Positions 1 through 9,248 are shown, counted from the first letter of the stretch. The stretch is 64,000 nucleotides of DNA from Gammaproteobacteria bacterium (GCA_021772975.1 JAJFKY010000016.1:62001-126000), one strand, 5' to 3'. Numbers and translations: made by a program. The notes: generated by a model not told the origin, from the letters alone.

Positions 1-345
1 CTGGATGACTCGATCCCGCTGACCACCTTCGAGTTTGACGAGTGGGGCGATCCTCGGGACCAACGTTACTATGATTACATGCTGGCTTATTCGCCCTACG
101 ACCAGGTCACAACACAGGACTATCCGCACCTGTACGTGACCACCGGACTGTGGGATCCGGCGGTGCAGTACTGGGAGCCCGCCAAATGGGTGGCCAGGCT
201 GCGAGCGCGCAAAACCGATGACAATCTGTTGTTATTGCGAACCGATATGCACGCCGGTCACCGCGGCGGGGCCGGCCGTTTTGAGCGACAGCGGGAAGTG
301 GCCAGGGAGTTCGCATTGATCCTGCATTTGCTGGATCAGGACTGA
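1..345 (+). CDS. ptrB: Oligopeptidase B (S9A prolyl oligopeptidase family), C-terminal part
   Basis: This is the last 114 codons of a serine oligopeptidase whose start lies outside the window. The frame is open from base 1 to TGA at 343-345. The visible part is the end of the alpha/beta-hydrolase domain. It has the family phrases [23 protein letters not shown] (probable catalytic Asp) and [14 protein letters not shown] (probable catalytic His). The catalytic Ser lies upstream of the window. In this family the enzyme cleaves short peptides after Arg or Lys. The match to oligopeptidase B rather than prolyl endopeptidase rests on the YWEPAKW and LLLLRTDM stretches. Confidence 0.9.
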   Translation: MDDSIPLTTFEFDEWGDPRDQRYYDYMLAYSPYDQVTTQDYPHLYVTTGLWDPAVQYWEPAKWVARLRARKTDDNLLLLRTDMHAGHRGGAGRFERQREVAREFALILHLLDQD

Positions 346-380
346 TCTACAGCATGAAAATCTTTGTTTAACAGCACGAA

Positions 381-389
381 TGTTATAAT
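381..389 (+). promoter_or_regulatory. Extended -10 promoter of the merC-like gene
   Basis: TGT followed by a perfect TATAAT (384-389) forms an extended -10 (TGnTATAAT), which can work without a good -35; none is visible. Transcription would begin about 395-399, at or just before ATG 399. The mRNA would then be leaderless, which fits the absence of a Shine-Dalgarno sequence. Confidence 0.5.
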
Positions 390-395
390 ATATCA
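381..395. promoter_or_regulatory. Zur-box-like palindrome
   Basis: The 15 bp TGTTATAATATATCA match the core of the proteobacterial Zur box (TGTTATAnTATAACA) at all but one base. Zur represses zinc-homeostasis genes when zinc is plentiful. The site lies immediately before the merC-like start codon and contains its -10 element, so a bound repressor would block RNA polymerase. The consensus is from general knowledge; binding is inferred. Confidence 0.6.
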
Positions 396-398
396 GTC

Positions 399-821
399 AT
401 GCAGCTGCAATCCCCTCAACCTCCCCTGGACACCGGCCGTTCCCGCTGGTTTGACCGGCTTGGCATCAGTTTATCGATAGCCTGCTGGATTCATTGTGCG
501 CTGTTGCCGGTGCTGGTAGTGGCTTCGCCTGCGCTGACCGGCCTGTTGCTGGATCACGGTAATTTTCATCTCTGGCTGCTGGGGCTGGTATTGCCGACAG
601 CGGTACTGGCTTTTGTCCTGGGCTGGTTCAGACATCGTGACCTGTCCACTCTGGTGATGGGCGGTTGTGGATTGCTGCTGATCGTGCTGGCATCGGTGCA
701 GGCGGCCTGGTTCGGGCATAGCCTGTTCAGCGAATCAATGGAAAAAGTCCTGACCTCACTGGGTGGTTTGCTGCTGGCCATGGGCCATTTCCGCAATTTG
801 CGTTTACCACGTCTGTCTTAA
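399..821 (+). CDS. MerC-domain membrane protein
   Basis: This 140-aa integral membrane protein has four predicted hydrophobic helices. The N-terminal helix carries the C29-x2-H32-C33 pattern in the context IACWIHCALLPVL, typical of the MerC family. Classical MerC is a mercuric-ion uptake protein in mer operons. No merR, merA, merT or merP is present here, so mercury resistance is unlikely. The Zur-box-like sequence overlapping its promoter suggests a role in zinc or other metal homeostasis instead; MerC-like genes have been noted in predicted Zur regulons. The gene stands alone between the oligopeptidase and the aminopeptidase. The start at 399 is the only one that keeps the N-terminal segment, and it lacks a ribosome binding site. 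Confidence 0.8.
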   Translation: MQLQSPQPPLDTGRSRWFDRLGISLSIACWIHCALLPVLVVASPALTGLLLDHGNFHLWLLGLVLPTAVLAFVLGWFRHRDLSTLVMGGCGLLLIVLASVQAAWFGHSLFSESMEKVLTSLGGLLLAMGHFRNLRLPRLS

Positions 822-961
822 AATACCCTCAGCTCACCAGCGGGCATAGCCGGTTGGATTGAGCGCTCTATCGATATATCACGGTCGGCTTGCTCATCAA
901 GAGGGCATGGCTTAAGTTATAGCGATTCAATGATGACGGGACTGATATGGCTGGAGGCACG

Positions 962-3742
962 ATGATTTTTGTTCGCTGGGTTTTGTTAGGTTCAGTAGCA
1001 GCTTTGCTGATGGCTTGCCAGGCTGATGAACAGCCGGTCACGGACTCCGATGGAGATGCGTCCGATGAGGTGGGCTCCGTTCAGCAGCAGAGCGTGTCCG
1101 CCGAGCCCGACGGTGAACAGGATATTCCGACCGGCCAACTGCCCCGGGATGTGCTGCCCGAGCGCTACAACCTGTTGCTCAGAATTGATCCTGCCAGCGA
1201 GTCTTTTTCCGGCACCACGCGGATTGATCTGAATTTCACCACCGCCAAGACGCATTTTTGGCTGCACGGCAATGGCCTGGAGGTACAACAGGCCAGCCTG
1301 TTGCCGACCGGCAGCGACGTGATTCAGCTGGATTACCAGCAGGTGCATGATTCCGGTGTGGCGCGTCTGTCTGCCGCGACTGAAATTCCCGCCGGTAAAG
1401 CCGTTCTGGAACTGGTCTATACAGCACCATTTAACCGCTCGCTGGAAGGCCTGTACCGGGTCGATAACGGTGGTGAAGCTTATGCCTTTACCCAGTTTGA
1501 AGCGACCTCGGCGCGCCTGGCCTTTCCGGGTTTCGACGATCCCTGGTTTAAAACACCGTTTGCGGTGACCATGGAGGTTAAAGCATCGGATGTTGCCATC
1601 GCCAATACGCCCGAGCTGTCATCCAGCATATTGGCGGATGACTGGAAGAGCGTCAGATTTGCTCCCAGCAAACCCTTGCCGACCTATCTGGTTGCTTTTG
1701 CGGTGGGGCCGTTTGATGTGGTGGAGTGGCCGGATTTACCCCCCACCGAGGTGCGCGGCAGAGCCTTGCCGCTAAGAGGCGTGGCGGTCCGCGGCAAAGG
1801 TGAACAATTAACCTATGCGCTGGAAAATACCCAGCCGATTCTGGAATCGCTGGAAGCTTACTTCGGCAGTCCTTATCCGTATGCCAAGCTGGATATTATC
1901 GCGGTACCGGATTTTTCCGCCGGTGCGATGGAAAATGCCGGTGCGATCACCTATCGCGAACAGTTGCTGCTGCTGGATGAGAACTCCACCGCGCGCACCC
2001 GGTTTGCCTATCAGTCAGTGCATGCGCACGAGCTGGCGCATCAATGGTTTGGCAATCTGGTGACGCCTGACTGGTGGGATGACATCTGGTTGAATGAGGC
2101 CTTTGCCACCTGGATGGCCGCGGTTGCCCTCGACCGGATTGATCCGGATGCGGGTTACCGCCGCACCCTGTTGGAGCGCTCGCTGGGTGCCATGAGTGTC
2201 GATAGCCTGATCAGTGCCCGGCAGATTCGCCAGCCGATCTTATCCAATCATGATATCGCCTCGGCTTTTGACAGCATTACTTACCGCAAAGGTGGTGGAG
2301 TGCTGGCCATGTTTGAGCGTTATCTGGGCCGGGATAACTTCCAGCAGGGTATCCAGAATTATCTGCGTAAACATAGCTGGGGCAACGCCAGTGCGGATGA
2401 CTTTATCGCATCAATCTCTGCGCAGTCTCCGCCCGGACAGGCCGATTCGACTGCTGCGGCATTCCTGTCGTTTTTGACTCAGCCGGGTTTACCACAGATC
2501 AAGGCCGAGATTGACTGCGAGGGCGGTGAGGAGAGTGAAATCAAGGTCAGCTTAAGCCAGAATCGCTATCTGCCATTGGGTTCTGATGGCGATCCCGATC
2601 AGCAGTGGCAAATTCCGGCGTGTGTACGCTACGGCATGCAGGATGGCGCTACCGGAACCCAATGCAGCCTGTTGAGCGAGCCGCGGGCCCAGGTCTATCT
2701 GGCGGTTGAGCAGTGCCCGCAGTGGATATTGCCCAACGCCGGCGGAGCAGGTTACTACCGGTTTACGCTGGATGCTGAGAACTGGAGCAGTTTATTGTCC
2801 GCCAGCAATGAACTCAGTGATATTGAAATGCTGTCAGTCAGCGATAGCTATCTGGCCGCCTATCATGCCGGCCAGCTTGATATGGATACGCTGTTTACAC
2901 AGTTGCCCGCGTTGCTGAATCATCCCAACCATGAGGTGGCCGCCAGCCCATTGGATGAACTGCAGGAAATTTATGAGGCCATCGCTGACAGCCGCAGCCA
3001 GGTGGCCATGCAGAAGTATCTGGCGCCGCTGTATCAGCAGCGTCTGGACCAACTGGGTGTGGATAGCCTGGATGACCGCAATGCCGCCAGTCTGCAGGAA
3101 AAACTGATCAGGCAACTGGCATTGGTATTACGGATGCCGAAAACGCGCAGCCAGGTTGGTCCGATAGGTATGGCCTACACCGGTACACCATCTCTGGAAG
3201 CAACCTTGAATGACGCTCAGGTTAACCTGAACCTGGTGGAAGTGGCGATGAGCACGGCGGTACGCGATCACGGCAAATTCTACTTTGATCATCTCACCAG
3301 TCTGGTGCTGGAATCGAATGATGCGATTTTCCGGCAACGGGCTTTATCAGCGCTCGGCAGTGTTGAAGACCCTGAGCTTGCGCTGGCCGCTCTGGAGTTA
3401 TCCCTCAGCCCGGATATCAGGGCCAACGAAGCCTATCTGCTAATGGCTCCGCAGATGAGTCAGCCGGCCACCCGGCAGCAGGCCTGGCAATGGCTGCAGC
3501 AGAATCTGGAAGCGGTGATCGAACGCATCCCCGCCTGGCGCAAGGGCCGCGTTTCGCAGTATGCCAGTGATTTTTGCAGTGCCGAGCAGCGCGCGGCGGT
3601 GGCAGCATTTTTCACCGATAAAGTGGAAGATTTACAGGGCGGTCCGCGTGCGCTGGCCAATACTCTGGAAGATATCCAGTTATGTGAGGCCCGTAAAAAG
3701 CATTATCAGCCGCAACTGAAAGCCTGGACGCGTGCGCAATAG
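962..3742 (+). CDS. M1 family metallo-aminopeptidase, predicted lipoprotein
   Basis: This is a zinc aminopeptidase of about 926 aa that would release N-terminal residues from peptides. It has the exopeptidase motif GAMENAG and the zinc site HELAHQW (about residues 356-360), followed by NEAFATW with the third zinc ligand Glu. Length and motifs fit family M1 (PepN/ERAP-like). The N-terminus is a lipoprotein signal ending in the lipobox LLMAC (Cys19), so the enzyme is probably anchored in the envelope, unlike cytosolic PepN. An in-frame ATG occurs at 947, but ATG 962 has GGAGG at 953-957 with ideal spacing and gives a compact signal peptide, so I chose it. The protein probably feeds on periplasmic or external peptides. 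The gene appears to be transcribed alone. Confidence 0.9.
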   Translation: MIFVRWVLLGSVAALLMACQADEQPVTDSDGDASDEVGSVQQQSVSAEPDGEQDIPTGQLPRDVLPERYNLLLRIDPASESFSGTTRIDLNFTTAKTHFWLHGNGLEVQQASLLPTGSDVIQLDYQQVHDSGVARLSAATEIPAGKAVLELVYTAPFNRSLEGLYRVDNGGEAYAFTQFEATSARLAFPGFDDPWFKTPFAVTMEVKASDVAIANTPELSSSILADDWKSVRFAPSKPLPTYLVAFAVGPFDVVEWPDLPPTEVRGRALPLRGVAVRGKGEQLTYALENTQPILESLEAYFGSPYPYAKLDIIAVPDFSAGAMENAGAITYREQLLLLDENSTARTRFAYQSVHAHELAHQWFGNLVTPDWWDDIWLNEAFATWMAAVALDRIDPDAGYRRTLLERSLGAMSVDSLISARQIRQPILSNHDIASAFDSITYRKGGGVLAMFERYLGRDNFQQGIQNYLRKHSWGNASADDFIASISAQSPPGQADSTAAAFLSFLTQPGLPQIKAEIDCEGGEESEIKVSLSQNRYLPLGSDGDPDQQWQIPACVRYGMQDGATGTQCSLLSEPRAQVYLAVEQCPQWILPNAGGAGYYRFTLDAENWSSLLSASNELSDIEMLSVSDSYLAAYHAGQLDMDTLFTQLPALLNHPNHEVAASPLDELQEIYEAIADSRSQVAMQKYLAPLYQQRLDQLGVDSLDDRNAASLQEKLIRQLALVLRMPKTRSQVGPIGMAYTGTPSLEATLNDAQVNLNLVEVAMSTAVRDHGKFYFDHLTSLVLESNDAIFRQRALSALGSVEDPELALAALELSLSPDIRANEAYLLMAPQMSQPATRQQAWQWLQQNLEAVIERIPAWRKGRVSQYASDFCSAEQRAAVAAFFTDKVEDLQGGPRALANTLEDIQLCEARKKHYQPQLKAWTRAQ

Positions 3743-3778
3743 CCGGCGCCCAGCATTAATCACAGTGGAGCCGAACCG

Positions 3779-4102
3779 ATGACCGGAAATGCTGCGGACA
3801 ACCCCCGTTTTGCCAGCTTTGCGGAGTTCTATCCGTATTATCTGAGCGAGCACCAGAATTTGATCTGCCGCCGTCTGCACTTTATCGGCAGCTGGCTGGT
3901 GCTGGCGATCATGCTGGCGGTTTTGATCAGCGGTAAGTTATGGCTGTTGCTGCTGTTGCCGGTGGCGGGTTACGGTTTTGCCTGGACCGGTCATTTTTTC
4001 TTTGAGCACAACAAGCCTGCCACCTTCAAATACCCGCTCTACAGTCTGCGCGGTGACTGGGTAATGTTCGCGGATATTCTGCGCGGTAAGATCAGCCTAT
4101 AA
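3779..4102 (+). CDS. DUF962 / Mpo1-like membrane protein
   Basis: This 107-aa protein has two central membrane helices and histidines near both ends (SEHQN, RRLHFIG, GHFFFEHNKP), the usual pattern of the DUF962 family. The yeast member Mpo1 is an iron-dependent dioxygenase in alpha-oxidation of 2-hydroxy fatty acids. Bacterial members are mostly uncharacterised, so enzyme activity is inferred from family only. The start has a plausible GGAG upstream (GTGGAGCCGAACCG). It lies 36 bp after the aminopeptidase and 18 bp before the DUF445 gene and may be co-transcribed with them. Confidence 0.75.
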   Translation: MTGNAADNPRFASFAEFYPYYLSEHQNLICRRLHFIGSWLVLAIMLAVLISGKLWLLLLLPVAGYGFAWTGHFFFEHNKPATFKYPLYSLRGDWVMFADILRGKISL

Positions 4103-4120
4103 AGCGTTGTCGATAACCTG

Positions 4121-5383
4121 TTGAAAACGCCCGCCCCGTTACTGCCCGAGTTCGCTGCCGAAGCCGCGGCCGAGCGGCGCCTGCGGCGGATGCGTATGGT
4201 GCCGTTGCTGTTGCTGATATTCATGGCGGTGTTGTTTATCACCGCCTTGAGTCTGCCCTATGCCTGGACACCCTGGCTGAAAGCGTTTGCCGAAGCGGCC
4301 ATGGTGGGTGCATTGGCGGATTGGTTTGCGGTGACTGCTTTGTTCCGGCATCCGCTCGGTATACCGATCCCGCATACCGCGATCGTACCGCACCGTAAGG
4401 ACGATATTGGCAAGAATCTGGCGAGTTTCGTGGCGCAGCATTTTCTGACTCGTGAAGTGCTGACCACGCACTGGCGGAAGCTGCAACCGGGCCATCGTCT
4501 GGCCAGCTGGCTGCAGCTTCCCGACACCCGTAAGGAGCTGGCGCGTTATACCCTGAACATGTTCAACTGGGGCATGCAGGCGGTCGGCGAAGCGCCGGTA
4601 CAGGCGTTTCTCAAAAGGTTATTTTCCGAATCGGTCACCGCCGAGCGCCTGGGCTTATGGGCGGGCCGCGGCTTAAGAACATTGATTGAGCAGGACCGTC
4701 ATCAACCGGTATTGACCGTATTACTGGAGTTTCTGGCCGGTGCACTCAGTCGCCAGCAGCACATGATCCGACAGCGCATTAAGCAAGGCAGCCCGTGGTG
4801 GATGCCGGGCTTTGTGGATGACACCATCGCCAAGCAAATGCTGGCCCGGGTAGAAACGTTATTGCTGATGATGGCGACCAACGAAAGGCACAGTTTGCGC
4901 CGAGCCTTTAATATTCAGCTCTATCGGCTGGCGCGTGAGCTGGAGCATGGCAAACATCACCAGGATCTGCTGCAGTGGTGGGAAGGCATGTCCAGCCAAC
5001 CGGTATTGCAGGATTATCTGGTGGCTATCTGGAACCGCCTGGGATTAGAGGTTGCCCAGCAGGCTGCTGCCGATGACAGTGCCTGGCAGCACGAAATTCA
5101 GGACTGGCTGGTGCATCTGGCCGACGCTCTGGCTGAGGATGAAGCCCTGCTGGCGCGCTTGGATCAGTGGTTCAGTGACGCAATGGTGGAAATCATCAGC
5201 GCCCATCGTGACGAAGTCAGTCAACTTATCAGCGACACCGTCGCCGCCTGGGATGCCCAGGAGACCTCACACCGCATTGAGCTGCAGATTGGACCTGATC
5301 TGCAATATATTCGGATTAACGGCACCCTGGTGGGTGGTCTGATCGGTTTGATTTTGCATGCGGTCGCGGTGTTTTTGTTTTGA
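4121..5383 (+). CDS. DUF445 family membrane protein (YjiN-like)
   Basis: This 420-aa protein has an N-terminal membrane helix (about residues 27-45), the conserved stretch MVGALADWFAVTALFRHPLG, and a C-terminal helix in the last 20 residues. These are the marks of DUF445, which includes E. coli YjiN (about the same length). The function of the family is unknown. The start is taken as TTG 4121; a later ATG would begin inside the conserved N-terminal basic stretch RRLRRMRM. No strong ribosome binding site is visible, so the start is uncertain. Confidence 0.8.
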   Translation: MKTPAPLLPEFAAEAAAERRLRRMRMVPLLLLIFMAVLFITALSLPYAWTPWLKAFAEAAMVGALADWFAVTALFRHPLGIPIPHTAIVPHRKDDIGKNLASFVAQHFLTREVLTTHWRKLQPGHRLASWLQLPDTRKELARYTLNMFNWGMQAVGEAPVQAFLKRLFSESVTAERLGLWAGRGLRTLIEQDRHQPVLTVLLEFLAGALSRQQHMIRQRIKQGSPWWMPGFVDDTIAKQMLARVETLLLMMATNERHSLRRAFNIQLYRLARELEHGKHHQDLLQWWEGMSSQPVLQDYLVAIWNRLGLEVAQQAAADDSAWQHEIQDWLVHLADALAEDEALLARLDQWFSDAMVEIISAHRDEVSQLISDTVAAWDAQETSHRIELQIGPDLQYIRINGTLVGGLIGLILHAVAVFLF

Positions 5384-5399
5384 CTGTTTGGTTATTTGA

Positions 5400-5978
5400 A
5401 TGAATGAAGATCAAACGAAAAATATCAAAGAAGCAATTCGCATCATTGGCGAGAGAATATTCAAGGCATCGGGTTTTTTATATGTGCTGAAAGGATTGCA
5501 GTCTGGCGCACAAGCTCGTCCTGAAACATTGGAAAACCATAAGCTTGCTCTTAATTACATATATATAGGGCTTTTTGATGCGCTATCTGCTGCTATAGGC
5601 ACCATCGTTGATAGCACTAAAAATACTTATTCAATACCCAGTCTGATCAACAAAATCCGCCGCTACAAAATAGAGGACAGAACCGTTAAGCGCGTCATCG
5701 ATAAGATTATTTTTGAACTGTCGAATGCTACAGATGATCCCTTATCCAAGCTTAAGCATTTGCGCCACGATTTGGTTGCGCATAATACTCCTGACGGGCA
5801 GAGCGAAGCATTTTATGCTGCAAATAAGCTTAATCTAGCTGAGGTTGAAGCAGAGCTGGCTAAACTAGAAAATATGCTGAATGAAATTTCGATCGCTTTG
5901 TTCAGCGAGGCTTGCGATTGGAGGTCGGGCGATAGAGAGCAATATTTTCGGGAGGCAGAGTCACTTCTGAACCGATAA
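5400..5978 (+). CDS. HEPN-domain protein, AbiU2-like (possible RNase/toxin)
   Basis: This 192-aa, all-helical protein contains LRHDLVAHN, with Arg122 and His128 forming the Rx(4-6)H motif of HEPN domains. The context (a long N-terminal helical part, then LKHLRHDLVAHNTP and a C-terminal helix pair) resembles AbiU2-type HEPN proteins. HEPN proteins of this kind are often RNases in toxin-antitoxin or phage-defence modules, but no antitoxin or partner gene is adjacent. The gene is clearly more AT-rich than its neighbours, with many AAA, ATA and AAT codons. It sits next to a repeat-rich stretch, which suggests acquisition by transfer. It starts 17 bp after the DUF445 stop with no clear ribosome binding site. 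Family placement is by motif only. Confidence 0.6.
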   Translation: MNEDQTKNIKEAIRIIGERIFKASGFLYVLKGLQSGAQARPETLENHKLALNYIYIGLFDALSAAIGTIVDSTKNTYSIPSLINKIRRYKIEDRTVKRVIDKIIFELSNATDDPLSKLKHLRHDLVAHNTPDGQSEAFYAANKLNLAEVEAELAKLENMLNEISIALFSEACDWRSGDREQYFREAESLLNR

Positions 5979-6025
5979 AGGGTATTGGGATGATGACGTC
6001 AGACGGGTAGTGATGTGGCTATGGC

Positions 6026-6085
6026 CGCCCGCAAGCGGGCTCTTACAATATTCACGACTTAGTTGTAAGAGCCCGCTTGCGGGCG
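6026..6085. repeat. REP-type extragenic palindrome
   Basis: Perfect 23-bp inverted arms (6026-6048 and 6063-6085) are separated by 14 bp. The arm core is GCCCGCTTGCGGGC followed by GTAAGAG or its complement. A second copy of the family lies at 29988-30041. This resembles the REP palindromes of many gammaproteobacteria, which are moved by RAYT-type transposases; none is encoded here. It could also end transcription of the HEPN gene. Confidence 0.8.
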
Positions 6086-6157
6086 ACCAAATTGAGTGAT
6101 AAACACTTGACTGCGGAATTACCAGCCCGCGATGCTTGCCTCCCTGATTTCGGAAGC

Positions 6158-6256
6158 GGGTAGGGTGTAATAAAAGCAGTGCATTACACCATCCAAAGCA
6201 AAGCCGTGATCTTCCGTGAATCCAGTTGCGGGTGGTGGGTTATAACCCACCCTACC
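6158..6256. repeat. Small palindromic repeat element, copy A
   Basis: The element is bounded by 9-bp inverted ends GGTAGGGTG (6159-6167) and CACCCTACC (6248-6256). It contains the perfect 18-bp palindrome GGTGGGTTATAACCCACC (6234-6251). Its first 80 bp are about 90% identical by eye to copy B, exactly 234 bp downstream. It resembles a MITE-like extragenic repeat. Confidence 0.65.
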
Positions 6257-6391
6257 TTAGCTTGAAGGTTTGTGGCTGCGGATGACCTAATTCACCAACT
6301 CCAGCGAATCCATTGAGCTGCACGAATAAGATGAAAAGATTCCTCGTCGCTGCGCTCGGTCGGAATGGCAACTACTTTGTTGATAACTATA

Positions 6392-6490
6392 GCGTAGGGA
6401 GTAATCAACGCAGTGCATAACACCATCCAAAACAAAGCCGTGATCTTGCATGAATCCAATTGCGGGTGGTGGCTATGATCCACCCCGTGC
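6392..6490. repeat. Small palindromic repeat element, copy B (decayed)
   Basis: This is a direct repeat of copy A without gaps over about 80 bp, sharing CACCATCCAAA and AAAGCCGTGATCTT. The terminal palindrome has decayed: the TTATAA centre and the outer CACCCTACC are lost. Confidence 0.65.
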
Positions 6491-6508
6491 TGGTTTGTGG
6501 GTTTTGGT

Positions 6509-6991
6509 CTACAGGTGGGTGGTAATCGCCTCTTCAATCTTCTCGCGCGTTACCGGTCCCAGAAAACGTTCCACGATTTCACCCTGGGGGTTGACCAGAA
6601 AAGTGGTGGGCAGTGCCATGGGCGGGCCGAGGGCTTCGGGCGGGTTATAGGTATCGGTGATCAAAATGGGATAAGTGGCCGGATAATCCTGCAAAAAATC
6701 CAGAAAACTCTGTGGCTCGGCATCTTCATAGGCCAGCCCCAGTACGGTCACATCGTCCCGTTCATCATGCAGGCTGGACAGGTCGGGGATTTCCTTGCGA
6801 CAGGGCGCACACCAGGTGGCCCAGTAGTTAACGACCACCCATTGGCTGCGGTAATCTGACAGATTGACACTGCTGCCATCCAACGCCGGTAAACTGAAAT
6901 CAATGGCGGCAACTGGATCGGCTGCGGTGTGGCTGTCGCCGGCGGAACAGGCGGAAGTCAGCAGTAACAGCAGGGGCAGTAGTGGTCGCAT
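6509..6991 (-). CDS. TlpA/ResA-like thioredoxin-fold lipoprotein
   Basis: This protein of about 160 aa has a lipoprotein signal ending LTSAC, an AhpC/TSA-Redoxin type thioredoxin domain, the active site WCAPC, and the cis-Pro loop LPTTFLV. It probably reduces disulfides in the periplasm or at a membrane surface. A nine-codon longer start exists at 7018, but ATG 6991 has AGGA seven bases upstream and places the signal peptide right at the start. It lies about 20 bp downstream of the YihY gene on the same strand and is probably co-transcribed. A similar set (TlpA-like, YihY, arsC, wrbA, DUF2069) is known from pseudomonads, so the neighbourhood is old. Confidence 0.85.
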   Translation of the reverse strand: MRPLLPLLLLLTSACSAGDSHTAADPVAAIDFSLPALDGSSVNLSDYRSQWVVVNYWATWCAPCRKEIPDLSSLHDERDDVTVLGLAYEDAEPQSFLDFLQDYPATYPILITDTYNPPEALGPPMALPTTFLVNPQGEIVERFLGPVTREKIEEAITTHL

Positions 6992-7010
6992 AGTGGTTCC
7001 TGTGGAAATG

Positions 7011-8282
7011 TCAGTCAAGCCTTTGGCTTAGATAGCTTTTAACCGGTTTGTTCAAGTTTTCACCGGCGGAGTCAGCCAGTTCAGCCAGTAACTGCCGCAG
7101 GTTATGATCCGTCGGTTGTTCATCCGGCAGTTGATCACGTTCTATCAGGGGCAGTATATAAGGTCCGGAGCAATATAGATCAGCCATGCTGAGTTCATTC
7201 AGGTCAGTCGCTAAGATCCAGTCGCTTGCTTCATTACGCGTGATCAGCTGGGCATCGTTCAGATATTGCAGCAGATGCTGTAACTGCACGTCGGACATGG
7301 CTGGTTCCAGCTCCAGCAACTGATCACTGCCCATCCCGTGACCATCTTTCTGGGCGATCCAAAAATGCCGCAGCAGCCGCAGCAGCAGAGCAAACTCCAT
7401 ACGCTGCTCCCAGTGCCACTCAGCCTTACGAAAATGAAAAGTGGTCATTGCAGCGGTAAAGGTAGCGCCCAGTAATGTGATGATCCAGGTAACGTATACC
7501 CAGACCAGAAAAATGGGGAAAGTCGCCAGTGCGCCATATAATCTGGTGTAGGTCGGGAAAGTGGTCACGTACCAGACAAAACAGGCCTTGGCGATTTCAA
7601 AACACACCGCCGCTAAAAAACCACCGGTAAACGCATGTCTGGCCCGCACCCGGCGGTTGGGGGCTACCAGGTACAGCAGTGAAAAACCCAGCACCGCGAC
7701 CAGAAAGGGCGCGATTCGCAGCAGTGCGTGACCGGCATCGTCAAATGCCAGCGCGGTAATATACGATGTCAGGGCCACACTGCCGCCGATCATTACCGGT
7801 CCCATGGTCAGTACCGCCCAATACATCATTATGCGGCTGGCGATACTGCGCGGCGCACGCACTTGCCAGATTCGGTTAAGCGACTGCTCGATGGTGTTCA
7901 TCAGCAACAGCGAGGTGATAATCAGAAAAAAAGCACCAGCGCCGGTCAGGGTAGATGAATTGCCGACAAACTGCTGGACATAAGTCTGTACGGTCTGACC
8001 GGCAGCGGGCACAAAATTGGCAAACACGAAGTCCTGTAACTGCTGGGCCAGATTATCGCCGATCGGCAGCCAGGTCAGCACGCCCAGTACCACCGCCAGC
8101 AGCGGTACCAGCGCCAGCAGACTGGTGAAGCACAGCGAGCCGGCCGCCTGAAAAGCGTCCGCGTCCTTTAGTTGCTGCCAGAGGTGCAGCCAAAAATCGC
8201 CCAGCAAGCGCCGATTTCGCCACCACCGCAAACTGGTGTCGGCTATACTGTCACGCTGTTCACTGTGTTGAGTACTACTCAA
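7011..8282 (-). CDS. YihY/BrkB family inner membrane protein
   Basis: This protein of about 423 aa has six membrane helices in its first 300 residues, the family segment ending in FHFRKAEWHW, and a soluble C-terminal domain resembling a winged-helix tail. Members were once called ribonuclease BN by mistake; their function is unknown and a transporter-like role has been suggested. An ATG exists at 8321, but TTG 8282 is preceded by a perfect AAGGAGGT (complement of 8288-8295) at ideal distance, so I take it as the start. With it, the gene no longer overlaps divergent arsC. Confidence 0.85.
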   Translation of the reverse strand: MSSTQHSEQRDSIADTSLRWWRNRRLLGDFWLHLWQQLKDADAFQAAGSLCFTSLLALVPLLAVVLGVLTWLPIGDNLAQQLQDFVFANFVPAAGQTVQTYVQQFVGNSSTLTGAGAFFLIITSLLLMNTIEQSLNRIWQVRAPRSIASRIMMYWAVLTMGPVMIGGSVALTSYITALAFDDAGHALLRIAPFLVAVLGFSLLYLVAPNRRVRARHAFTGGFLAAVCFEIAKACFVWYVTTFPTYTRLYGALATFPIFLVWVYVTWIITLLGATFTAAMTTFHFRKAEWHWEQRMEFALLLRLLRHFWIAQKDGHGMGSDQLLELEPAMSDVQLQHLLQYLNDAQLITRNEASDWILATDLNELSMADLYCSGPYILPLIERDQLPDEQPTDHNLRQLLAELADSAGENLNKPVKSYLSQRLD

Positions 8283-8285
8283 AAA

Positions 8286-8295
8286 CCACCTCCTT
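8286..8295 (-). promoter_or_regulatory. Strong ribosome binding site for the YihY gene
   Basis: The minus strand reads AAGGAGGTGG and ends four bases before TTG 8282. It decides the start of the YihY gene and lies directly against the ATG (8296) of the divergent arsC gene. Confidence 0.65.

Positions 8296-9247
<952 letters not shown>

Positions 9248-9248
<1 letters not shown>

Larger units (their letters stand above)
5979..6508. other. Intergenic region rich in palindromes and repeats, no gene
   Basis: These 530 bp between the HEPN gene and the TlpA-like gene hold no convincing reading frame. They contain a long REP-type inverted repeat (6026-6085), two diverged copies of a roughly 99-bp element (6158-6256 and 6392-6490), and between them a degenerate member of another widespread repeat (about 6340-6370, CGTCGCTGCGCTCGGTCGG). 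They look like accumulated mobile extragenic palindromes. Confidence 0.75.

Noticed and set aside
399-821. Mercury resistance operon
   Set aside because: Only the MerC-type gene is present, with no merR, merT, merP or merA, and the promoter looks Zur-controlled.
6292-6537. An 81-aa minus-strand frame in the repeat-rich gap
   Set aside because: It is made mostly of the decayed repeat elements and overlaps the end of the TlpA-like gene.
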